A stretch of DNA of 64,000 bases from Centroberyx gerrardi. Lineage: Eukaryota; Chordata; Actinopteri; Beryciformes; Berycidae. Position 1 is the stretch's first letter. Each line of letters opens with the position of its first letter. Positions 51,101 to 64,000 of the stretch are shown piece after piece. The position numbers were made by a program, and so were the translations under genes. Below the pieces are notes generated by a model. The model did not search any database. It was not told the origin of the DNA and was given only the letters and a program-made list of their open reading frames with translations. The stretch lies in the NCBI RefSeq assembly GCF_048128805.1, contig NC_136013.1, positions 5,008,602 to 5,072,601 of the forward strand. Direction: 5' to 3'.

Positions 51101-52289
51101 GGTACATCCCCAATAGCTGTTTTTAGGGTGGATTTTCCAAGTAAGACAATCAGGAAAGTGTTTGAGAGTCAATGTACTGTAATATACTTTTCTGTGAATG
51201 ACAACTTGCCCGTTATCCATTGTTCTAATATGGTAAACCCCTCCCATCTGACACTCCAAGCAGGCTAAAACAAATACTAAGAATGATTTGCATCTACTTT
51301 TTGGTCCAGAAGTGATTTAGACAGCTCTACACACTTACTACTTACTGCTATATCTGGACAACTGATGTGTTTGGTTTGATAGGCACTGAGTTCTGTGAAG
51401 CTGCACAGTCCTTCAAGTCAAAAAGAGGCGAGTGGAGAGAGAGATTCACACAGAGAAGCAGGACAAAGCAGAAAAAAACAGGAAAAACGCAGCTCTTAGA
51501 GTCACACCCCAACCAGGTACTTTGAAAGACATCTGTGAACCAAAATCTAAGGATCTATTTTGTATTTTTGTTAGCCTGTCCCGATGTTAATCGGGTCAGC
51601 TTTTCTGTATTTTTCTGACTCCGCGGTAAACAAACAATGACATGGTAAGAGGTGATCATTTTCTAACTGCTAACAGGCAGAAAGATCTTCAGGCAGCGTT
51701 GGTAGTGCATTAGCTGCATCTGGATGTACCTGGATGGCCGGTGTGTATCTACACTGAAGGACTGATGGAAGCAGCACATTGGAAACACCATGAAGTGGAC
51801 CAGTATCTGCTCTTGTCTGGACTGAGTTCTGGAGAAACCAAATGACCTGGCGGCGCCAAACTGCGGCTGATGTCACCAGTCAGGATCCTATACGCTATCG
51901 GCTACATGCGGCCTGGAGCGATTCACTCAACCCTGCAGCACCTGCTCTGCCGCTGTGCTGCTGCCTGCATGTTGTGTAACTCTGAGTACCACGTGCATTG
52001 CAGTATGTCTGCGGTAGGCGTGTGGTAACCCAATGGTTTTCCTGATGGCTACACCACCGGGCAAAACACACACACACAACTGCCTTTGAGTCAAAAACAT
52101 CACAGCTCAAATAAATAAGAATTTGCTGCTTTCCTCTTTTGCATGTTCTACTGTTGGATTACTGGGATTATAGCACCACAAACATCTACTTGTATTCATG
52201 TCTTTGCTGCGAGGACTGCCAAGTATCTACTGTCCACTCGGCGGTATAGACTGTATTGTGCTGTACTGTAATCTGCTGTGTTTTGGAGG
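48200..52289. other. Intergenic region between mtarc1 and the TASK channel gene
   Basis: About 4 kb with no recognisable exon. It contains repeat B copy 2 (50,510-51,290) and a nearby foldback repeat arm (50,330-50,500). The part from about 51,300 to 52,289 may be 3' UTR of the channel gene, but no poly(A) signal was settled. Confidence 0.55.
50330..51290 (+). repeat. Dispersed repeat B, copy 2, with foldback arms
   Basis: The body (from 50,510) is the inverted partner of 15,185-15,855. The outer segments, TGTACCAGATGGGTGGGGTT at about 50,440 and CCCCTCCCATCTGACACTCC at about 51,238, are inverted arms also found at 20,140-20,440. The longer structure is therefore probably a foldback element carrying, or hit by, repeat B. 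Confidence 0.6.
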
Positions 52290-55697
<3,408 letters not shown>

Positions 55698-58600
55698 CTA
55701 CAAGGCCTCGAACTCATCGACCCTCTGCTTGGTGTTGCCTTGGCGGATCTGACGCAGAGTCTTGTACTTGTCGCGGCCCTCTCGCATGTTCTGTGAGTGC
55801 AGCAGGTCGTTCTGGGTCTTCTTGCTGTCGTCTCTGGCGTCGGCCAACTCCGAGCTCAGGGCCTGTGGGGGGAAAACATCCAGTTGTTATTAAACCAGAA
55901 GGACTCACTGTCTCCACTTTAAAGGAAAAATCCACCCTTGGATTATCTTACACTGTTAGATATCATCAATCTGTGATGCTATTTTGTGATGAAGTGTTTA
56001 TTACATTTATTTTTTTCGTGAACCCACTTTCCCTCAACCTGCCTGGTCTACTTCAGTTAGTGATTTCCTACATTTCCCAGAATGCCGTTCGACAACCCCC
56101 ACAAGAGGGACATTAACTTGTTTCTTTCAGTTGTGGGTTTTACATCTAGGTGGAGAGAGCGATAATACGGAAGAGTAGTAGGGCCATTGTAGGTGTACAT
56201 TTTTTTTTTTAACCACAGGGGGGAGGGGGTAGTATTCTGAGAGTGAACTCAGAAATTTGTGAGAAAAAAACTAAGAAATTTTCCAAAAAAAAACCTCAGA
56301 ATTTTTTTCTCGCAAGTTTCTGAGGGTTTTTTCTTGCAAATTTCTGACTTTAATCTCAGAATTTTTAGTTTTCTCTCATAATACTACCCACTTCCCCCCG
56401 GCTGTGGTAAAAAACACCCAAAAAGACCTACAATGGCCCTAATACATTTTACTTAGCAAGAGATTACAGCTGATTAAGACAAAATTGTTGTCATCTCAGA
56501 CAGGTTTTCAAGATCATGGTTGAATTTTTAAATTTATGTTTAATAGCCTACAGTGGAAGCTACTGTCAAAATCCTACTCCCTGCCTCTAACTTCCATTCA
56601 TACTGCACAATTTACCAAACTGTTTTTCTTGAGGGTGTAGCAGCAGTGCAGCTTGGGAAGTATGTAGAAAGTGAGACTAATCTATAATAGCTACACCTGC
56701 AATTAGGCCTTCATCTTGTGTCTGAACCTGAGCTGGATCCTGGACTCACCAGCAGCTGTTTCTGCAGGCGCTGGTTCTTCTCGGCCTCGGTCAGGCGCTC
56801 CTCCTCCTGGCGGTGGTCGTCGATGCCCTGCGTCTGCAGCTCGGCGCTGTAGGTGCTGTTCTCCTCGCTGTGCTCGTGGTCGCTCTCGCTGTCCGAGGAG
56901 GAGGAGGAGGAGGAGGAGGAGGCGGCGGCGGGGGGGGGAGAGGCGGCGGCGGGGACGGCAGGAGAGCTCATCACCGTGTGCAGCTCCTCCTTCGTCTTCA
57001 GCAGATCCTCCTGCATCTCTTTAGCCTGGGAGGAAGGAGAGAGAGGTTTTACTGGATGTCTTGTGGTTTGATTGGTTGACAGTTACTGCTGCACAGCATC
57101 TGATGTAAACATCCCTTGTGACTTAAACTAATCCTGTGTGTTGACATTTGTTCAGTAGTGTTGGCTCTAAGCCATGACAACTAAGGCTTTTTTTAAAGAT
57201 TATTTTTGGGGTTTTTTGCCTTTATTGAGTCCCATAAAGGCTTTTTCAATTTCAAGCTTTTAGTCTCTTCCCTTCTCACTGGATTTAGAGTGTCTTGTAC
57301 TTTGTGTATACAGCTCAAGAGTTTACTTTATTTACAGTATCTCAATTTTCTAATGATTGTCAGCAGTTTGTGGACAAATTACATCAGCAGGCAGAGCTGC
57401 AGCCTAGTGCTCAAGTCTCCGTCTTAATTACGGTTTCAAGACCACTTTACTGACATCTTGGACTTGTCTTGGTCTTAGCCACTATTGGATGTTTACTGAC
57501 CTTTTCCAACCTATAAAATAAGTAATTTTATCGATGTTTGGTTTATTTTCTTCCCAGCACTACAAACAATTTGGATTTCACCTGTAGAAACATGTGTATG
57601 TAACAGGCCTTCAACTTCTACGCATTGATTAGTCAAATTCCTATGCATTCATTAGTTGGATGTTGAAGGGTTTAGTACAGAGCAGTTTTGCTGATGGATC
57701 TAAATCTCTGTTGATCCTTAAGAAACTCCTTACTCATTATTTTTACATTTGGAAAGACATAAACTGTTTATTGGCCAGTTTGATCTCGGTTCGCAGGGGC
57801 AGAAAAGGGGGCTTTTTAGTTTAGAGTGTATTTGCACATTTAAAAATGATAACATACAGACAACAGAGGAAGAAATTGCAGAATGTACAAGTGAGATGAA
57901 AAAGGGGCTTGTAAACACATCTCACCTCAAGAAGAAACAAAGAAAAAATGAACAGAACAAACTGAAATGGCGAAGAGGAGGAAAGGGTACGTTTTGATGT
58001 TCGCCAGGTAATCCCCCTGTGATTTGGAGGGTTCAGTGTCCTCGCTCGTGTGCGGACTGCAGGAGACTCACCTTGATCTGCCATGAGTCAGCCTCCTCCT
58101 CCTTCAGTCTCTTGGCCTCCTCCAGCAGACAGATCTTGGCGCTGTACTCCGCCAGCTCCGTAGCCTGAGGGAAGAGGCACAAACCGTGTCGTCTCAAACC
58201 TGTTTACCTCAGCAACCTCATTTATCTGGACACTTAAACATTTCTCTAACTGAGGGTCTCTAGTAAAGCGAGAGATGTTATTTTATGAATGGATGGATGG
58301 AAAAACCCTGAAGGAAAATCAAACGCCCACTGCTGCTAACGCCATTGTTAACATGCAAGTTGCTTCCTGTATTTAAGTGAATGAATTAACAAAAATATCC
58401 ACTACACTACCAGTCAAAAGTTTGGACACACACATTTTTCTTCAATTTTTACTGTTTTTTACATTTTCGAATAATAGTAAAGACATCAAAACTATGAAAT
58501 GACACAAATGGAATTATGCAGTGGCCACAAAAGTGTTAAATAAATCAAAACTATAATATTTTAGATTCTTTAAAGTAGCCGCCCTTTGCCTTGATGGAAA

Positions 58601-59275
58601 GGCAAAGGCTTTGGAAAGAAATTCATACATAGGCATCAGCTTCACTATTTATATTTGTCTAAGAAACAAATTTCAAGCATTTCTAGCATAAGCCTTTAGA
58701 TCAAAATGGCTTTAAGATAATGAAAAACATAGTACATTCAATCAGCTGTGTCCAAACTTTTGACTGGTAGTGTATGTTTTTAAATGTGTCAGCTTTGTGT
58801 TTTTGTAGAGATATACAATGTCTCACATATTAGGCCAATCTATCCCTCTACTCCAGCTATACTGCTAATATTAATTGGGACTTTTTAGAACCTAATTACT
58901 ACTATACTAGACTTTCTTCTAACTACAGTATAAAGTTATGTGACACTTTCTCCTATAGGGAAATTCTCTTTTCTGTTGTCCCCGCTCCACAGCGAGGTCA
59001 GAGGTCAGGAAGCTTGCTGACTTGGGGGTTTTCTTGTCTCTCTAACCACTAGTCAACCCCACCGCCCGCAGCTATACCACACAGCTATATCATTATCATT
59101 ATCACCCTACTCACCAGCTGCTCCTGGCTCTTTATCTGGTCCTCAGCCTGCCTGGCCAGCTCCTCCTTGGCTATAATGGCCTCCATCCTCTCAGCCTCCA
59201 GCCGGGCGGCCTCCTGCTCCACCTTCCTCCTCTCCTCCTCCAGCCTGAAGGCCCTGTCCAGCTGCTCCTGCAGCT
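55698..59275 (-). CDS. ezr: Ezrin, 3' part (last four exons)
   Basis: Exons on the minus strand: 59275-59115, 58164-58072, 57025-56750 and 55862-55698 (stop). They encode the end of the alpha-helical coiled coil ([47 protein letters not shown]), a linker ([19 protein letters not shown]...), and the C-ERMAD with the actin-binding end [24 protein letters not shown]. The conserved regulatory Thr in KYKTLRQ is present. [12 protein letters not shown] and the DEFEAL end identify ezrin rather than moesin or radixin. Ezrin links cortical actin to membrane proteins. The FERM domain and first helical exons are not in the window, so the next intron is over 4.7 kb. The linker has an Ala/Pro plus poly-Ser tract where mammalian ezrin has poly-Pro. 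Confidence 0.93.
55930..56175 (+). repeat. Dispersed repeat B, partial copy 3 (ezrin last intron)
   Basis: Shares GTGAACCCACTTTCCCTCAA, GTTAGTGATTTCCTACATTT, CCCAGAATGCC and GGTGGAGAGAGCGAT with copy 2, in the same orientation, and then stops at the foldback element that follows. Confidence 0.7.
56179..56442. mobile_element. Foldback MITE in the ezrin last intron
   Basis: Long inverted arms begin TAGGGCCATTGTAGGT and end ACCTACAATGGCCCTA. They also share TTAACCACAGGGGGG and GGTAGTATTCTGAGAG with complements on the other side. The interior is built of repeated CTCAGAAATTT/AAATTTCTGAG palindromes. It may have a TA target site. No frame. Confidence 0.75.
58405..58772. mobile_element. Deleted Tc1/mariner element
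   Basis: Ends CACTACCAGTCAAAAGTTTG and CAAACTTTTGACTGGTAGTG, flanked by TA on both sides (58403-58404 and 58773-58774), as expected for Tc1/mariner. Of the transposase, only a fragment matching the 3' end of fish Tc1 elements remains (CATCAAGGCAAAGGGCGGCT on the minus strand). It lies in an ezrin intron and is non-autonomous. Confidence 0.9.
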
Positions 59276-59606
59276 CTGCAGCCACACACAGAAAGGTCTG
59301 ATGATGTGTCATGTCATGTACTCTATCATATACACTGTAAATACTAACATGGGATTTAATAAAAAAAATAATTAGTGGACCTAACTCAGTTTCAACCTGT
59401 TATTAACACTCATTTTAAATAAAGTTACTTGTAATTTGGGGTCGAAAAAGCTGACCAACTCAATGTACTTGAGTTTTGGCAACACAAAAAAAATTATTTC
59501 AACATTTAGACATGCGCAGATCAGTCCTCATCTACTTGGCGCTTTACGTTACTTTCTGGAAAATTCTTGAGCACATGCTTGAGCAAGCCCAGGTGCAGCT
59601 GGATGT

Positions 59607-59982
59607 TATGGAGCCCCTGAAGTCCCGAAAAGTGATATTTTTTTATCTTGTGCGCTGAGTTAATTAGTTAATTATCTTGTGGGAACAAGTTATTAACTTG
59701 TGCGCACAAGATAATAACTTGTGCGCACAAGGTGATATTTTTTTTATCTTGTGCGCACAAGTTAATTATCTTGTGGGAACAAGTTATTATCTTGTGCGCA
59801 CAAGGTGATATTTTTTTATCTTGTGCGCACAAGTTAATTATCTTGTGGGAACAAGTTATTATCTTGTGCGCACAAGTTAATTATCTTGTGGGAACAAGTT
59901 ATTATTTTGTGCGCACAAGATAATTAACTTGTGCGCACAAAATTAAAAAAATATCACCTTTCGGGACTTTAGGGGCTCCGTA
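59607..59982. mobile_element. Foldback element with an internal palindromic minisatellite
   Basis: Outer inverted repeats GGAGCCCCTGAAGTCCCGAA (59610 on) and TTCGGGACTTTAGGGGCTCC (to 59979) enclose tandem units made of the palindromes TTGTGCGCACAA and TTGTGGGAACAA separated by GTTAATTATC or GTTATTATC. The inner sequence GGTGATATTTTTTTATCTTG recurs at each side. Possible TA target sites flank it. There is no real coding frame. Confidence 0.8.
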
Positions 59983-60259
59983 GGATGTCACTTCAACGGC
60001 AGCGGTCATTATTCTCGGCATTACCGTGATTCTTGTGCTTGGCACACTGATTTGGTGAGTAAATATTTGACCCTTGCGCAAACCGTTTTGCTGTCTTGTT
60101 GTAACGTTAATTCAGCGCCAGGCTTATGTGCTTTCTTGTTAGGGATAAGTTAGCTAACTTTAGCTTAATTTTAAATATTGCCGACACCATGTGGCGAAAT
60201 CCTGTTGCAACTTGGCCCACGAGGGTAAAAATTGTCAACCCACGACTTTGAAAACTTAA

Positions 60260-60837
60260 AAGGTAATTCCGGTATTTTTAAACCTGGGCCCTATATTTAC
60301 ATATTTTAGTAATTGGTCCAGTAGATCGCCTCCAGCGGCAGCCGCGAAACGAGCTGCAATGGCTGCAACGTAAAGTTAACGTTAATTCCTGAGGGCAACG
60401 GCCAAACTGCGCCCGTCAAAGTAACGTTACGTCCACTTAAAACGCTTGTTTCTGTCACTGACAGGCTCAGATTGTTACTCTAAGTGTCTCACAACATTAT
60501 GGAAAGGTGGAACGCAACTCCCGTGTTCTGCGAGGTAAAATTACTGTTTTTGTCAATGGACTCTGGTGGCTTTGAAGAGAGCGATATAACGGCTTAAACA
60601 AAAAGCATCTTATTCTTTAACAAAAAGGTCTATGTCTGTAGGGATCCTTTCCATAATGTTGTCAGACCCTTAGAGTAACAATCTGAGCCTGTCAGTGCAC
60701 TTTTAGTGGACGTACTTTGACAGGCGCAGTTGCCCCAAAGGATTAACCAATTCCAAAACTTTTTGTACCTATTAGTCATTTAGACAGCAACATATGTAAA
60801 AATAGGGCCCAGGTTTAAAAATACCGGAATTACCCTT
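60260..60837. mobile_element. Foldback MITE, about 578 bp
   Basis: Terminal inverted repeat AAGGTAATTCCGGTATTTTT with AACCTGGGCCC, mirrored at 60,800-60,837. A second inner inverted pair (TGTCACTGACAGGCTCAGAT, ACAACATTATGGAAAGG and their complements) extends the hairpin over most of the element. The superfamily and target duplication are not resolved. Confidence 0.8.
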
Positions 60838-61611
60838 AGTTTCACAGCATTTACCAGATAGACTAAAGAGTATATTAACATAAAAGATGCGAAGATAGAC
60901 AAGGGCTGACTGGGCTTATCTGCATTATCCAGTCTTTTTTGGATGAGTTGAGGTTCGGATATAATATAGCCTAGCTCTTCGGAAGGCATTTGTCTTTTTT
61001 CCCTTTAAAAACACATGTGAGTAGTATTAATGTTGTGCACACATCACATCAGGGAGTTTTCCACACAAATTCAGAAGTTATGTGTGACAGTTGAGTCATG
61101 TAGACAGTAATTATAGGCTATATCACCTATAACATTTTTTATTATTAAGATTATCATATTATGCTAATTTGACCCTGATTCCATCAGAAACTACTTCTAT
61201 TGTAATAAATTTAACAAGAGTATAGTGATTACACTCAATTTTATCATAACCTGTTATGATAGTGAAGATATTGGCTGGCATACTCAGTTGCCTACATTAT
61301 TCTTTAAGGTCATCATGTCCAGGATATCCAAATGTCAATACTGGGAACTGTCTTTGTGGTTTATAGGCCTATGTCATATTTTTCACTTGCACTTGACACA
61401 ACATGTGAGGTGAGGTTTGGTCATGTTTGAGATTGCTGCTATGTTATATGTAAGTTTAAATGTCTGTTTTTAAATAGTTGCCTTAAATTGTTGTATTCTT
61501 CTTAACTGCCCCTCGTTCAGGCTTAAACAGATCCAGTCCACACATTCCATAATCCCAGCAGTAAAGGGTATTTTCACCTAATGTCTACACATTGGACAAT
61601 TCATCTCTCAG

Positions 61612-64000
61612 CAGTATGACTTTAAACTGCAGTATGAAGATCAAGACTTCAATAATGCCCTCTGCAATTTGACTGAAACGACAGATTTGCCTGAAAGAGC
61701 TACGCTGAAAATCATCCCTCTCGTGACTCTCCGTTTAACAGACCTGTCATCACCCACCACATCATCGGACACTGAGATCCTGTCGACTGCTGGAACATCA
61801 CCATTGCTAAGAAGACAACAACGGCCGGAGTTCTTTGACATACCCGATTTCTCAGTTGATGTTCAGTACAAACTTAGACAGGGAGATCTTGCCTTTTTGA
61901 AAGATGGACATACTTGAAAAGCTTGCTGAGACAATGTACAGTTTCAAGGCTTATCCCGAAGATGATGACATCAGCGCTGTTGCAAAAGCACTGATTAGCA
62001 AGCACCCCTGCCTTACTGAGCCTGGTTCTCAGCCGGGATGGTATGACTGCCTTAAATTTAAGATGGCCAACTATTGCACAAAGCTTTGAAAAGCCGGATG
62101 TGAGGATGTAGCAATCAACAGGGGTAAAAGAAGTAAAGGCAACCCAGAGGGAGGAATCATCAAGCAAGAATATCAAACGGCCAAAAAGAGGTGAAGCAAA
62201 TTATCTGCCTAATTTACCTGAAGGACATGATGAAACAAGCCTCGAAAATGGCAGAAAGGTTCTCACGGAGGAAATGAAGAAAAAAAATGACCAAATGACA
62301 CTCTCATCTCACAAATGATGGACCAAACATTCCCACTACGCAGACGAGAGATAGTAAAGAACATGGTTGAACGATGGCAAGCACTTTTCACGGAGAGACA
62401 GGTAAGCTACCATTTTTGACCTGAATAGTGCCTGAAATGCCAAAAATCAAAACGCACCAAATTCAAGCTGTGAGGCCAGAAATCTCAGCACACTTGTAGG
62501 AACGTTAATACACATTCTTTTCAAGTTGAAGAAATCTTGTTCATACACACAGGATTTATTGATACAAATCAGTATTTTGTGTTGGTTAGAAAGTAGTATA
62601 TGCACTAGTCTGATTTGTTTGAAAATGGTATTTTAGCAAGCTAGAAGTGTACCTTGTCTTTCTATCTTGTAAGCTATAGTGGTTGCTAGTTTGCACAACT
62701 GTTATGAATCGAATCGATGTCTACTTAATGTGCTGGCCTTGTAAATGTGTCTCTTAACTGATCTTTTCTGTCTCTGTATCATTAGACACCAGACGTGACT
62801 GCACAGCGCTCTGTTGTCCTCAAAGGCATTCCCATTGTAGTCGGCGACAACTCCAGTGAATTCAACAAGACATGCTTTGTAAGTACTTGCACACAAAAAA
62901 ACAGTTTGGTCTGCATTTATTGAAAAATCATATCCAGTACTCATACAGACGTAGAACAAAGATGTAACTCTGTCTGCACAATATACAGTGAGGTCTGTAC
63001 GTTTTTGTACAGTGACACGTGTTTTGTGCTCCAATTCCTCCACAATTCATCTGATAGGTATGTAAACACCCTGTAATTAAAATTGAAAGTTGCCACTTAA
63101 ACCTTAAAGTCATTAATTCATTTCAAATCTCAGGAGCAGGAGTCTAGAGTGAAAAGTCAGTGTCACTGTTCAAAAACGTACGGACCTTGTTGTGTATGCT
63201 TCCATAGATTTAGTTTATTCATACCACGTATATTTTAGAGCTGCAACGATGAATCGATGAATCGATTAGTTGTCAACTATTAAATTAATCGCCAACTATT
63301 TTGATAATCGATTAATCGGTTTGAGTAATTTTTTAAGAAAAATAAGTCAAAATTCTCTGATTCCAGCTTCTTAAATGTGAATATTTTCTGGTTTCTTTAC
63401 TCCTCTATGACAGTAAACTGAGTATCTTTGGGTTGTGGACAAAACAAGACATTTGAGGACGTCATCTTGAGCTTTGGGAAACACTGATCGACATTTTTCA
63501 CCATTTTCTGACATTTTATAGACCAAACAACTAATCGATTAATCGAGAAAATAATCGACAGATTAATCGACAGTGAAAATAATCGTTAGTTGCAGCCCTA
63601 GTATATTTCTTTGGCTACAGTGTTACAATGCAGCGTGAATGTGTATTTAAAGCTCTATTCTCTAGCAAATACTTTAACACCAAAAATGAATGTTCATAAG
63701 AAGAGCAAATCCAATGGGTAGCAAACATAACTTGCTATTCTAAAGAACATGTGTGTTTCTTTGCAGGATGCGGCGAGAGATGAGGCCCTAGCATCCGTCA
63801 CAGTTGGTGTGCTGACTGTTCTCAGTGAAGAAAGTCCTCATCAGGGTCCAAAATCAGAGCACCTCCAGCCCCTCTCCAGTGCCATTGTACTTGAGGGAGG
63901 TATTGTCATGGACAATATTAGAGACTTGCCTCAGGCAGTTTGCCTGTTATTTGGGCTTGCATATGCTTTGCATTTGGATTACCCAAAATGCATGGCAAAT
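61612..64000 (+). pseudogene. Degenerate 'SAMD3-like' multicopy fish gene, 3' end beyond the window
   Basis: Three exon-like blocks match the large fish family annotated as 'sterile alpha motif domain-containing protein 3-like' (family assignment from memory). Block 61612-62401 follows a ctctcag acceptor and encodes QYDFKLQYEDQDFNNALCNL, EFFDIPDFSVDVQYKLRQGD, then after a small deletion and frameshift near 61,900 ILEKLAETMYSFKAYP and SKHPCLTEPGSQPGWYDCLK. A TGA follows at 62,087 where Arg (CGA) is expected, and further frameshifts occur near 62,193 and 62,310 before ERWQALFTERQ and a gtaagc donor. Block 62786-62878 encodes VLKGIPIVVGDNSSEFNKTC. Block 63767 onward encodes AIVLEGGIVMDNIRDLPQAV and CLLFGLAYALHLDYPKCM and is open to the window end. 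An expected exon between blocks 1 and 2 is missing. It lies opposite ezrin. Confidence 0.75.
63236..63600. mobile_element. hAT MITE with perfect 8-bp target duplication
   Basis: Ends TAGAGCTGCAACGATGAATC and AATCGTTAGTTGCAGCCCTA; the interior is rich in AATCGATTAATCG palindromes. The octamer GTATATTT occurs at 63228-63235 and 63601-63608. This is a very common fish hAT MITE type, inserted in the last visible intron of the SAMD3-like pseudogene. Confidence 0.93.

Larger units (their letters stand above)
59276..61611. other. Repeat-filled ezrin intron segment
   Basis: No ezrin exon was found on the minus strand here. The stretch contains two foldback elements (59,607-59,982 and 60,260-60,837), and otherwise AT-rich sequence without recognisable features. 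Confidence 0.5.

Noticed and set aside
59610-59979. CRISPR array
   Set aside because: The repeats are palindromic units with near-identical spacers inside inverted ends in a vertebrate genome; there are no unique spacers or cas genes.

Overview
The window is nuclear DNA of a teleost fish, probably a percomorph. The genes are split vertebrate genes with GT-AG introns, they read as fish orthologues of human genes, and the introns and gaps are full of fish-type non-autonomous DNA transposons (hAT, Tc1/mariner and foldback MITEs), LINE 3' tails and microsatellites. No bacterial, phage or CRISPR features were seen. All exon models were built by eye from splice sites, reading phase and remembered family sequence. 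No alignment was run.

Layout. 1-2,700: no firm gene; three tiny splice-bounded segments could be the tail of an upstream gene. 2,828-16,759 (+): cpxm1, 13 exons, a secreted discoidin plus M14 pseudo-carboxypeptidase. 20,826-27,424 (-): dcaf10, 7 exons, a WD40 receptor of CUL4-DDB1 ubiquitin ligase, tail-to-tail with cpxm1. 29,084-37,960 (+): hhipl2, 9 exons, a secreted Hedgehog-interacting-protein-like protein. 44,247-48,021 (-): mtarc1, 7 exons, the mitochondrial amidoxime-reducing molybdenum enzyme. 52,290-53,994 (-): a TASK-type two-pore potassium channel, closest to kcnk3, 2 exons. 55,698-59,275 (-): the last four exons of an ezrin gene whose FERM half lies beyond the window. 61,612-64,000 (+): a frameshifted copy of a multicopy fish 'SAMD3-like' gene, apparently inside an ezrin intron.

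The genes do not form a pathway; this is an ordinary vertebrate neighbourhood. hhipl2 and mtarc1 are also close together on human 1q41, which supports conserved synteny for that pair.

The most notable structure is in the mobile elements. Four copies of one hAT-like MITE form a direct pair in cpxm1 and a direct pair, in the opposite orientation, in hhipl2. Five MITE insertions end 41-68 bp upstream of 3' splice sites. Two further hAT MITEs have perfect 8-bp target duplications. Several foldback elements and a palindromic minisatellite crowd the region around ezrin. I did not find a convincing new biological system; the best leads are these repeat-exon relationships and the decayed SAMD3-like locus.
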